Positions 24,381 to 35,367 of a stretch of DNA of 64,000 nucleotides are shown here, piece after piece. This stretch comes from Thunnus maccoyii (lineage: Eukaryota; Chordata; Actinopteri; Scombriformes; Scombridae). The stretch spans positions 10,357,501 to 10,421,500 of the forward strand of contig NC_056539.1 in the NCBI RefSeq assembly GCF_910596095.1, in the 5' to 3' direction. The position numbers and the translations under genes were made by a program. Position 1 is the stretch's first letter. Each line of letters begins with the position of its first letter. The notes under the pieces are model-generated. The model had not been told where the DNA came from. It was given only the letters and a program-made list of their open reading frames with translations, and did no database searches.

Positions 24381-25179
24381 GTTTTCTGTGAGTAGCTTGA
24401 TTAGCCAGCTAGCACAAACGTATATACCTCTATTCTCTTTTTACATTATAAATTCCTTTTTTCAAGGGAGAAGTTGTAAGCTATTAGCAAAAGCAGACAC
24501 CATTAAGTATCTTTGAGGCCGTGAATCTTTATTTTCTGCCAGCCAAGACAGTAACGTTATGAACGCTGAGAGACAAAAGTCGTCATAAAACTGCTGCTAA
24601 CTGAAATTAGCTTGGGTTAGCATTGCGCTAACATATGCTATTTAACGTCTACTATGCCTCGTTGAAGTTATCTTGACGTGTTAAGCGTGCACTTTGCTAT
24701 GCCTTTGTCAGTAAGCGTCTACTCTGCTGTCCTTGAGCAACGTCCTGTGTCGCCTCCACTTCAGCTCTGTAGTCACTGCTGGGAGCTGGAGACAGATGCT
24801 GTAAATTCCCCACGAGTGTGGGAGTCAATTAATGATCAATGATCAAACTGTTTCCATATTCTGGCTCCTCAGCTACATTTTCCTAAGTAGCAGCTGATAA
24901 AGCGTCACCACAAACATGCAAATAAAGATCCAGGGTTGCTGTAATTTAATCTCTCACTAAGTGTCAGAGATCTTAACTGGGTTGTTCCCTCACCGACCTG
25001 CCACAAAACACTTCTAAAGTTACTGTATCACTATCCTGCAGTGGATTTTTTGATGCACCATCACTGTCAGGTCACAAAACACTTGCATGAACTATGTGCA
25101 CCCAGGATCAAGAATTATCACTAATGCTGATGAGATGATGGTGATCACTTGATGCTTTCCTCTCTAGTTCAACTCAGAC

Positions 25180-28100
25180 ATGAACTGGGACAATCAGCTG
25201 AGCTCTATCCTCTCAGTAGCAGATGGCAGCGTGGCTAAAATGAGGGTGAGTAGATTCAAATAACCTTCTTCTCCTTTATAAGTCTTGTAGATGAAATATA
25301 CACCCTATTTGATAAAGTGTGGGTCCCTATATTAAAGGGAAATTCCGGTATATTTCAACCTGGACCCTATTTTCCCATCGTTTTGGGTGTAATGGGGACA
25401 AAAAGTTCTGTAATTTGTCCAGTATTTAACTATTTTTGTCCTGATTAGTAACTGAAACCCAAAATGATGGGAAAATAAGGTCCAAGTTGACAAATACTGG
25501 AATTTCCCTTTAAGGCATTTGCCTCAGGTTTACATCAGTGTAAGGAGTATACAGCATAAGTGAGCTCACTGTGGTGTTGTGGTCAGTTGTAAATTGTCAT
25601 TATTGGAGCCATCAGTAGATGGCAGTAATGCTCCACAAAACTTTGAATAGGGTGATTCAGTTCAGCTTACAGAGGCATACTGATTGTGAGAGTCTGGGAA
25701 TACCCAATGAATTTCAAAGTCTTTTATGTGTCCACAGGAGAGACTGACCTCACCAGGGAAATTCTCCAAAGGAGGAGAAGGTCAGCGAATCACTTTATAT
25801 TTCTGTGTATGAGTAAAAAGGGGAAATTACCTATTAATGAAAGCGTGTGTGTAACTTCCACCCTGCCAGACTTCACAGCAAAGTGCAGATCACGCCAGGA
25901 GTGACAGTGGTTTGAATTAATTTGATTTTAGACTTTTGTGCACACTTCCCCTCCTCCCTCTCATGCCCTTTCCTCTCCAGATCTGTTTCCAATAAGGGAG
26001 AGAGTTCATGATTCAGATTTAGACCCTCCTGCTCTTCCTCCTCGAGCCCCCCTTCTCCGGCAGCCTTCCCCATCTCCTAGTCCTGGTGTGCAGTGGGCAG
26101 ACCTAGCTACAATCCAGTCGCAACTCCAGATACAGAGCCAGGTGTGTGATTGTTTGTTTAACAGTGAGATAAAACAGTAGGTGCGTTTATCTAATTCATT
26201 ACATTGTTGTTACTTCAAAAGTGAAAGAATTTCTTCCTCTAATTTTTTTCAAGGCAATTGAGTCTCTCACCCGGAAACTCCATGACACAGAAAGGGAGAG
26301 ACAGTCTCAACAATGTCACATCCAGACTCTGCAAGGTAACCAGCTGTATAATAACTACTTAACTCAGTTTATACTGGGTCATGTTATCCTCACACAAATA
26401 CAGCAACACCTGATTCCTGTTATTGTTCCTTAGAAGAAAAGAATTCTTATCAGAGTCAAAACTGTTTAATGTAGTCAACCCAGAGTAAGTCAACAGGTCA
26501 CATATGAAAAACAAACAACAGCCAGAGACACTCAAGTTAGATTTTAGCATAAATAAATCATTACAACTTTTCTTGCCTTCACCTCATACAAAACTCTTTA
26601 GCAAGGCTACTAACAAAATCACAAAAGAGATCCCATATTACCCCACTTGATGCTTCACTTGGCTGCTTTCTTTAAACTCTACTGTATATAAATAATTTGA
26701 TTGATTAGTTTAATCACAGTAAACAAACAAATCCCTCATTGAGAGGTCTGGCAGACTATTCCAGCCTCCACTTGGCATTATATGTATGTCGGGCGGGATC
26801 ATACATTTCTGTTTAAATGGCACACACGGGCATTGCTTTATGGCTCAAAACAGGAAATATGCCTCCATTTTTAGTCTTCATTAAATAAACTCTGGTGCAG
26901 TTCCACTATGATAACTTTATAGTTTGAGCTTCACATTAGCTTCTCTCAGGGGAGAGGTTGGAGAATGGAGCCAGCAGCGGAATCCTCACTGCAACAGGAA
27001 GCAAGAGGATTTACAGGAAATGTGGTCTCAATTTTGTGAACCATCAGCACTAACAGCACCACTAGCAAGAAATACTGTAGGTGCTACCAAGTTTCTCGGC
27101 CATGGTCTCATTTATTTACATTAATTATGCCAAGATGTCATACTTAATTCCATCCTTGAGCTACTGTGGCTTGGATTGTGCTTCATTTGTACGTGTCTGC
27201 CAAATGAATAATTATAAATGCGTTGTACAATAATATATTGATGTATAAAAATGCTGCCTCACCACTGTCCTAAGTTGACATCACACATAAGCTTTCTCTC
27301 CTGTGCTTTCTCCTCTCACTACCCACCCCTCTGCCTGAAAAAGCAAAATATACTCATTTATAATTAAAGACATTAATAAATTATTCGGATTTATCCACAA
27401 GGCTTGTAAAGGAGAGAATATCCTGTCCTCATGATAACCTCTCTTCTCTTCCAGAGGAGGTTCACAGGTTGCGTGAAGAGCTGAGGGAGAGGGAAAGAGA
27501 GAGGGACGAGTCAAGGAGGGGACAAAGTCCAGGAGCAGAGATGAGGATGGAGCAGTGGAGGAGAGAGGTTGGACGTGAGCTGAGCAGTCTGCGGGGACAC
27601 ATCACCAGAGCCACGTCGCTAGGCAACCTGGAGGAGAGGTGCATTAGGGGTGGAGCTGTAGAGGGGGGGGGAACTGCAGACTAAACTGACGATAGGTCCA
27701 GCTCATGATTGACATGGAAATGTTTACACCTGAGGAAGAATTCAAAAAGAGTTTGTGGTGTGTGGGTGTCATTTTTTTTATTTTGCAGAGGACAGGTGTG
27801 AAAGAAAAGAAACCACAAGAGTTTTGTCTCCACTTTTCTTTCTTTTCATAGTTTCAGCTCAAAGCTCCGCCGAGAAGAGCTGGAACACCTGCGGAGAGAG
27901 GTGGACCAACTGAAAGCACGGCTAAGTAAGTCACATACACACACACACACTCACACACCCCATACCCTCACATTGATTCTGCGGGACTGCACATGTCCTA
28001 AGCTCATTGCTGGCCTGTGAAGCAAAGGCAAGCACAGTCTTGCTCACAACATCTGCTCTCTCTTTGCCCCATAACAGGGAGACAGGAGGAGGACGTGTTC

Positions 28101-29863
28101 CTCCAGCAGGCAGAGGCCAGAGAGACCAGGAGACAGTACGAACGCAGCTGCAAGGTAAACACATTGTATCACGCAGGTTGTGTTTGCTAGTGAATGTGTG
28201 GTTTGTTTTCTTTCAGATCCTTATACTTTCCTTTTGTGTGCTTTGCTCAGACACTAGAGGAGCTGACAGGCAGCTACAGAACTCACAGCACTGATCTGGC
28301 CAAGACCGTCTCTCAGTATTCTCAAACACAGCAAGAGGTTCGCCAGATCAGGTACATGTGTGAGCGTGTGCATCTATGTGCGCGTCTGGGGTTTTGTACT
28401 TATACTGTATGTTGCAATTAATCTCTTATAACAGAGCAACTGTGTCGGAACTGAAGGACGAGGTCAGGAGGCTAATTCTACGAGAAGGTGCTCCAACACC
28501 TTTGCTGTCGGCACATGCATCAGGCAAGTCACTGTCCTTTTGTTGCTCTCACACATACACCCATGCACAGTGTAATTGAACTATTTAACCACTTTTTGTT
28601 TTCCCATTTGGTCCAGTTGCATCACCTCTCCCACTCCCTCGCAACCATAGAAGAGGGGTCAGAGTAGAAGAGGCAGAGCAGGACTCCGACTCTGAAGACT
28701 TTAGCCCAACCCCAAGCCTGGCTGAGGTCAGCTCAGATGATCTGTCATGGCTGGAAGACAAAGACACAAGTGAGGACCAATGTTTTCTTTGTGAAAAATG
28801 AGACCAAACATGGTTGTCTGGTGTACCTACAGGTACAGCGTGTAGTACAGAATGCTGAGTCATCAATGCCACGTGTTTTCATTTGATCTTTTTCACAAGC
28901 CTTCTGTCCATCTCCATGTACTCCACCAGCGACACGTTCTGACAATTGGATCACATGAGAACGTTACGCAGGGCACCAGATGGGCAAACACTGATGACGG
29001 TTATTGCAAGATGGGACATGTATTTCCCCTCTTCTTCCCTCCCCCACACATCTGGCTCAGCCTTCGCTCTGATTCATCCCAGTAGATCTGACTCGATGCA
29101 GGGAGCACTCCTCTGTGTTTGCCAAATCAGGACATAGTTTAATGGAATAGTTTGACATTTTGGGGAAATACTCTCATTCGCATTCTCGCCGGGAGGTAGA
29201 TGAGACTTTCACTGCTACTCTCATATCTGTCCTGGAGTCTCAAATGGTTGCCTGGCAACATCATGGTGATGATAAGACTCCACTTTTCAGATCAGTTTTT
29301 CTATGAATTAAACAAACAAGATTTAATGTGTTAATTATTGAGCTTTAGAGGTGCTGCTAAGCAAATTTTGTACCTTCTAACAAGCTAGCTGACATGAGAG
29401 TGAGATTGAAATTCACATCTAACTCGGGGCAAGAAAGAGAATAAACATACTTCCCAAAATGCCAAACTGTTCCTTTAAATATATGACACAAGGAAGTTCT
29501 ACGATGAAGACAGGGAAGAAGTGTAAAAAGAGACATAATGAAAGAAAGTCAAGAAAAGGAAAATAAAGAATGTAATCTAGAGATGTACAGCGCCATTGTG
29601 AGCACGTTTGTAGTCCTACTATGTGCCTCCGCCTACAGATTAAGCAGTAAAGCTCTCATTTCCTCTCAAACAGTCTCTGCAAAGCTGATCGTTTCTTGGG
29701 AAATTTAGTACCCTGTGTGTGTGTGAGTGCATGCATGCACTGCTCACCCCTGAGACTAGCTGTAACAGAAAGTTGATGTTCCCGGAAGAGATTACAATCT
29801 GAGCTCTAAATGTTTCCCAGAGTGTTTTGGGCCCACAAAGCAAGGCTAATTTGACGATTGTTT

Positions 29864-29899
<36 letters not shown>

Positions 29900-29993
29900 T
29901 CATACCAGTTCACAGTTGTTATGGGAAAACATTCGAGTGTCATCTAGCCTACAGTAATCCCACATGGTAATACAGCAAAAAGGCACTCAATCA

Positions 29994-30064
<71 letters not shown>

Positions 30065-30274
30065 AAACTGCCTCTTCTCTGTTCTTCACCTCTGCTAGCT
30101 CTTCATCAGAAGCCTCGAGTACGTCTGAGTGTTCAGTCAAGACGGAGCGAGTTTGCTGGTCCCGGAACTGATCAGGAGGAGGATGAGGACGATGATGATG
30201 ATGTTGGTGATGATCTCCTTGATGAAGATTTGAACCCAGATTTAGGATCTGACCTGAGTTTTAATGACCTCTGA
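25180..30274 (+). CDS. ccdc163: Coiled-coil protein head-to-head with mmachc, probable CCDC163, complete
   Basis: Twelve coding exons: 25180-25245, 25738-25780, 25981-26141, 26254-26335, 26940-27080, 27455-27638, 27852-27925, 28078-28154, 28251-28351, 28435-28523, 28617-28769 and 30099-30274 (stop TGA 30272-30274). Together they give 1347 nt, 448 aa, in one unbroken frame. Residues 1-90 form a short head followed by a proline-rich stretch (PPALPPRAPL, QPSPSPSPG). Residues about 91-117 and 165-310 are rich in E, R, Q and L with heptad-like spacing, predicting coiled coil. Residues 340-448 are acidic and Ser-rich, with a run EEDEDDDDD and an end at SFNDL. No catalytic motif is visible, so the role is unknown and scaffold-like at best. 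The symbol rests on head-to-head synteny with MMACHC, as in mammals, more than on remembered sequence. Intron 10 uses a GC donor. The fifth exon uses a weak acceptor dictated by phase. The first exon also carries 12 nt of 5' UTR (acceptor before 25168), so an upstream non-coding exon must exist near 24.36 kb. Confidence 0.8.
25332..25513. mobile_element. MITE-like element (family B), copy 2, in the coiled-coil gene
   Basis: The left arm TTAAAGGGAAATTCC ... TTTTCCCATC ... TTTTGGGT is mirrored by ACCCAAAA ... GATGGGAAAA ... GGAATTTCCCTTTAA. The arms are about 57 bases with about six mismatches, and the element is about 182 bp long. TTAA at both ends suggests the target duplication. It lies in the intron between the first two coding exons. 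Confidence 0.8.
29140..29478. mobile_element. MITE-like element (family C) in the last intron of the coiled-coil gene
   Basis: The left end TTAATGGAATAGTTTGACAT plus TTTGGGGAAATA is matched, inverted, by the right end TTAAAGGAACAGTTTGGCAT plus TTTGGGAAGTA. The interior has no coding potential. The motif is familiar from fish genomes. Confidence 0.7.
29997..30061. repeat. Perfect (AC)n microsatellite near the last acceptor of the coiled-coil gene
   Basis: About 32 AC units ending some 37 bases before the acceptor at 30098. A shorter CA array lies at about 29868-29896. Confidence 0.95.
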
Positions 30275-30480
30275 TCTTTTTATAAGGTGAAGTTCTGTCA
30301 TTTAACTTGGGAAGGAGTCAAACAACATTTCTTTCGGCTCCTATAATACACCACCTGAGATGTATTATTACTGTAATCCATTTATTACAGTATCATTATT
30401 ATTATTAATACTGTAATGTATTATTTTAGTTTGATTTGATCCATGCATTTTAGAGTTACAGCCCTGTTGTGAAAACTAAA

Positions 30481-30486
30481 ATTAAA
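30481..30486 (+). terminator. Candidate polyadenylation signal ATTAAA for the coiled-coil gene
   Basis: An ATTAAA variant lies about 207 nt after the stop codon and is followed by an A-rich run. It is the nearest plausible signal downstream; no AATAAA precedes it in this 3' UTR. Confidence 0.35.
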
Positions 30487-33400
30487 AAAAAAAAAGAAAT
30501 AGTCAGGAGAACACCAACAGCCACATGACTTATTTCCTTTGTGTTCCCAAGGGAAAGAGAAAGGAAACAAAGAATGGCATTAGCAGCAGACTTTGGCACA
30601 TAAAATAATAACAAGTAATTAAGTCTTCCTAGTTGATGTTATTACTGTTGCTTGCCAGACCTGCTTGAATATGAAATCTCTCAGCATGGGAAATTCTCAA
30701 ATGCTGTTCTTAAACAATTATTTGTGAGAATAACAGAAGTGTTAGGGACAGATTGCATTGTTAGACTATCAGGTTAATAACTTTTTAATTGACTTTTAAT
30801 CACTTGTCTAGTCGTGGTTTAAACCCTCTAGTCCTGTGTGACGCATCCAACGCCCTCCTACCACACTGTGCTGAAACAAACCACCAAAGGATTCAGCAAA
30901 TACAAACTGGTCTCTTTGTCTGAAACACTATTCATCAAAGCATTGTTTTCCCCTTCAGTCACATTAGTGTTATCTGCTAGAGGATGACGACTGTAAGGAC
31001 GATACAAACCGTGGAAAACTGTGATAGCGGCAAATTCTCTCTAAATAATCTGCTGTAACTGTCTCCGCATGTACAGACTGATAGGATCCTGGGAACAAAC
31101 TGAGGAGACAGGCAGCTCTTTAAAGAACTCAGATGCTTTGTGAGAGCTTCTCATTGAGAAAACAACTCTTTTCATGATGGTTGGGCTTTGTACCAGCAAA
31201 GTAGCATTACTTGACTGGGCCTAAACCTTTAACTACAAAATTCTGAAAGTCAGTCGTTGCCAAGGGTATAATGCTTTAATTGTTGCCACACCCTCTGTGA
31301 TGCGCACCACTGACAATAAATTATGGGTCCAACCAAAGTTACGGGCAGAGGCACTGTGATTGGCCCGCTAAACCACAAGGTTTAGATTTAGGCACAAGAT
31401 TAAAATAGTTATGTTTAGCTTTGTTATGATGAGAAATTGTTACAGTTAGGTAAAGGTTTGCTGTGGTTAAGGGTTGGGAAAGAATCTGGCAGGACTTTCA
31501 GCTCTACCCATAACCACAGTGGGATCCATAAGAAGACGCCACTGATCACGGTGCTCTGCAGAGTGCAACACTGATTTGCAGAAACAGAGCCCATAGTGTG
31601 ATTATATGCTTTAAGTTGGTATTTTAAAATGAATTTATTTATTATACAACAAACAAATTGAATTCTAACTTGAAATTGCACTTTAATACGCTTTGATCAC
31701 TGGTATAAAGGTTCACAGTACGTTTTACCTGGTGATCATGGTGATCAATATATGAAATGCTACACTCTTCTGTGTAGCAGAGTAATGGATATTTAATGGG
31801 GTTTTCTTCCTGATGCACTCTTCAATCCAGTAAGAATCTGATGACTGATGGATTTTGATTCCTGCCATTGCAGCTGAAGTGAGGGCAAAGAGGAATCAAA
31901 AGCCATAAACACTGTCAAGGCACCTACACACACTCCAGCTCCTCTGTGATCTCCATACACACAGCTCAGTGAAGACAGTCAAGAGTCCTTTTATGCTGTC
32001 ATGTCTGACATGAGTCACACTGTGCCAGGCTTAGTGTCAAGCTGTTAAATATTTCAGCATCCAGACACCCCCCACCCTCATCGAGGATCCCAGACCGCAG
32101 TGCAGAGCCACGGGGGAGCTGATGGGCAGGTTAGGTGTGCAGTGAGCACAGACATTATGCAGCATGTCTAACAAGATGGATTGTCTCACTAGTCAATAAA
32201 AGACCCTCTAGAAAACATTAAATGGCACAGTAGTGCACAACAGTATTTTCACAAACCTCCTCTGACATGCTCTCTTTATGTAGTTAATATTGTGGTTAAA
32301 GAGACATTTAATAAAAAAGGCTCATCTGTTTGTTACTGTGGCCAGATAATGGCGGATGAATCAGACCTTTCTATTGCAGTTTTATTGCATTTGCCAAGTA
32401 TTAGCAGTGGTGCTGCAGTAAAGCAATGCACTGTTTCACTTGAAGGTCTGTAAAGCAAATATTTTGTGTGTTGTCTCAGCAATAAAAGTTTGTGTAAAAG
32501 TTAACAGAGGAGATTGACTTTCTGTGGTTCCTTTTATAGATCAGCGATGTACTCTCATTGCACTTTAGTCTGTTGGTGCTGAGGTCAAGATTACAGCAAA
32601 CACTCTGTAGAGCATGTTTTAGATAGGAATCAGGAAATGCAAATGAGATTGATTTCAAAATACCTTTAATCATAAAACACCAACAGTTCATAATCCACAT
32701 CTGGCAACAAAGCCTCAGTATGCATCAGGACACTTTTGACACTTAAAGCAAGGGACAAATCCAGGACATCACAGATCATTGTTAACACTAATATCAGTAA
32801 TCTCTGATGTATAATTTAGATTAGAACTGGATGTACAGATGGGTGACAAGGAAAAACAAGCGTTCACTGAAAGCCTTCACAGTGATTAGATCTCAATCCA
32901 ACTGAGCACATCAGTTTGACCACCATCATCAAAACAACAAAAATCTTTTGGAAGAATGATGTTTATCTCTAGTAGCGTTACTGAGACATGTCCTCTGAAG
33001 GTTCATGATAGCTCAACACCTTACTAAGACACTTTGTTGATTTTTCCTTTAATTCGTCACTCATCTGTAGTTGTTCAATATCAAACTCAAGTATTAGCTC
33101 CAATTCATGAGCTTTATTATCCAGGTGGCTTATTAAATCAGTAGCCATCTTGATGTGTTGCTACATAGGCTCATTTCCAAATAAAGAGCAATATATGTTT
33201 TGTATTGATGTGGATTGTTCTGTTGTCCTGTATGTGTCTCACTTGCACTCACATTTCCTGCACATTTGCAAAGCAAATATACAGCGAGGCTGATAAGCAG
33301 TATAATCAATGGAATATTTGTGAACTTGCCTACTGAGAACAAGGTGCTGTCAGGTCAGTCCATGTAACATTTTCAATATGTTTGTGTCTGGTGAATGCTG

Positions 33401-34094
33401 AAGCAGCAGATAAGATGAAGAGTTTAGTAACGTTGTCTTTGTATGGTGCAATCATCAGTAGTATTTACAATGCACAGGACAATGCTAACATTGTGTGGAA
33501 AAGCCACTGGCCAATTTCTGCAACTGTCATGGTTTGAATGAGTGCCTCATGGTGAACACGCTCAAGGCTAGTCTTCAAACACAGGCAAGTCAGAGCAGCT
33601 ACCTGGCACTCAGTGTGCACTTAAATTTGAGTCACACACAGTACTGGGAACGACTGGTTGACCTAGTTGGTAGGAATAAAAATGTGTAAGGCACTCTCTC
33701 CTGGACTGAAGACCCCAGGAAAGAAACAAACAAAGAAAAAAATCACACTGCACATGTCAAGCTCAGGTCTAAGAACAGCAGAACCTTCAACACAGAAAAA
33801 AAACAACTAACTCTTAAATAACCCCTGCCATGCCTCCAAAAAACCATACATGCACCTTTAACAGACTCACACACCTGCACATACACTTACAAACGCACAC
33901 ACAGCTACGCCTGCACTTATGTACAAACACAAAACTCAAATTTTCTCATACACAAAAAAATATTCGTCCATTTTTTTTCCATTTTTGAAAAACTAAAGTG
34001 CAACCTCATTAACACTATAATCAGGCCGTTTGCTATGTTCATTTCACTTTTCTGGCCTCGCCGTCATACTACAAGACGTCTTTTCTGCCAGACT
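30487..34094. other. Intergenic interval, no gene recognised
   Basis: Only short frames without similarity or splice support are present. It includes no obvious transposon ends that I could pair by eye. Confidence 0.45.
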
Positions 34095-34329
34095 TTACAA
34101 CATTAACTGATAAAGGGAAATTAGACCAGTGCGCTCAGGTAAGAGTCTGGCAGGACAGGCTGAATCTGTGTCCAGGTGTGAACCATCCAAGTGATGGGTA
34201 CGACTAATGATGTTGCGTCCTGCTTTACCCTTCTCAACTCTTGGGAAATCAAAATATATTATACAACCCCAAACCCCTAAAGATGGGCTGAAAAATATTA
34301 AGGGCACAGTAATGAACAGAGGCACTGGC

Positions 34330-34445
34330 TCAATTTGTAATTACAAACACCAAAATAGACGTTTGCCAAAGGGACCCTGATGTGGGCGATGTCTTCATTG
34401 TCCATTGCAGCTTCTGTCATGTCTTTTCCTACATCTCCATCGTCT
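34330..34445 (-). other. Candidate last exon of the mucin-like gene (weak)
   Basis: On the minus strand a pyrimidine-containing acceptor (tttatccag) at about 34446 is followed by sequence that can be read two ways. Joined in phase 0 to the donor at 35368 it adds only four residues (TMEM) before TAG. In a second frame it encodes an acidic peptide (DDGDVGKDMTEAAMDNEDIA followed by HIRVPLANVYFG) that looks protein-like and would suit a cytoplasmic tail. That frame needs a preceding exon ending in phase 1, which I did not find. The feature is offered because the upstream gene lacks a certain 3' end. It may equally be chance. Confidence 0.25.
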
Positions 34446-34728
34446 GGATAAATTAAAGCAACCCAGAAATTTGCTTACACCTACCCAGGATTCTCTCTGT
34501 TTGGTGCAGATTAAGGAAGAGAGACCAGGTCCGACCGTTGTGGCGAGAGCCTGGATTAGTAGAGAGTATTTGAGCGCCAGAAGTTCAGTCATGCCTCCAT
34601 CAGTAGCTGTACATGGACAATGGTGTGTCCTCCATCATATCGTCCTACACAGGAAAAATTAGAGCTTATGTTTACAAAATCTACACAAGCACACTTGCTC
34701 TATCTTCAAACAATACTATTGACTTTAT

Positions 34729-35231
34729 GGTACCGCTCTATAATAAGTCACCCTTTATAAACCGTGATAAATTGTAGTAATGGCTCTATGAATGGTTGAT
34801 TAAATCAAGCATTCAAATCTTATCAATAGTCAAGTCATTAATAAAATCTAGTGTCTAAATTTCTAATAAGCGATCAAGTTTACAAGTTTTAATAAGTCAT
34901 CAATAAAGGATTGCAGGTTTCTCACTGTCAACAGAAAAAAAATACTCATTTGTAATTATAAACATTTGCATAATAATCCATTGAGTCTGCAGTTGTTGTG
35001 GATGCTCTGTTGCTGTTTTCCAGAAGGTTAAGGGTCAAACAGCACATTAAAGCAGTCTTCCTGATGCATTAAAGAGACACACAAAGCAAGGATCCTGCTG
35101 GACCCAAAAACTGTTCTTATTAATGGCTTATAACTGATCTATAAAGTATTAGTAAATTATTTATTAACAGTCAGTGGTTAAAACTTATAAACCCTTTATA
35201 AATGCTGCGTTATTAAGTGTCAGTGGTTTGG
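34729..35231. mobile_element. Inverted-repeat element at the 3' end of the mucin-like gene
   Basis: The left end CTATAATAAGTCACCCTTTATAAACC pairs imperfectly with the right end CTTATAAACCCTTTATAAAT...GCGTTATTAAGTGTCAGTGG. The interior is AT-rich with repeated AATAAG/TTATTA. It supplies the nearest minus-strand AATAAA (about 35160-35165) downstream of the possible read-through stop at 35305. Confidence 0.55.
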
Positions 35232-35367
35232 TTTGTAGAAGGAACTCTGCAGTCATGCCAGATGAGTTCTGGTGAAGTTATAACAGTCTACCTCACTTCT
35301 GTGCTTAAAGATGTCTGATGTCTACTTGCACTGCGACTGCACTGAAGGTGTTGATAGAGATGCTCAC

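Noticed and set aside
29868-30061. Tandem CA arrays considered as a CRISPR-like or satellite array
   Set aside because: Plain dinucleotide microsatellites without spacers.
35305-35367. 20-codon read-through as the certain C-terminus of the mucin-like protein
   Set aside because: The donor at 35368 is strong, so read-through was kept only as an alternative and not annotated as coding.
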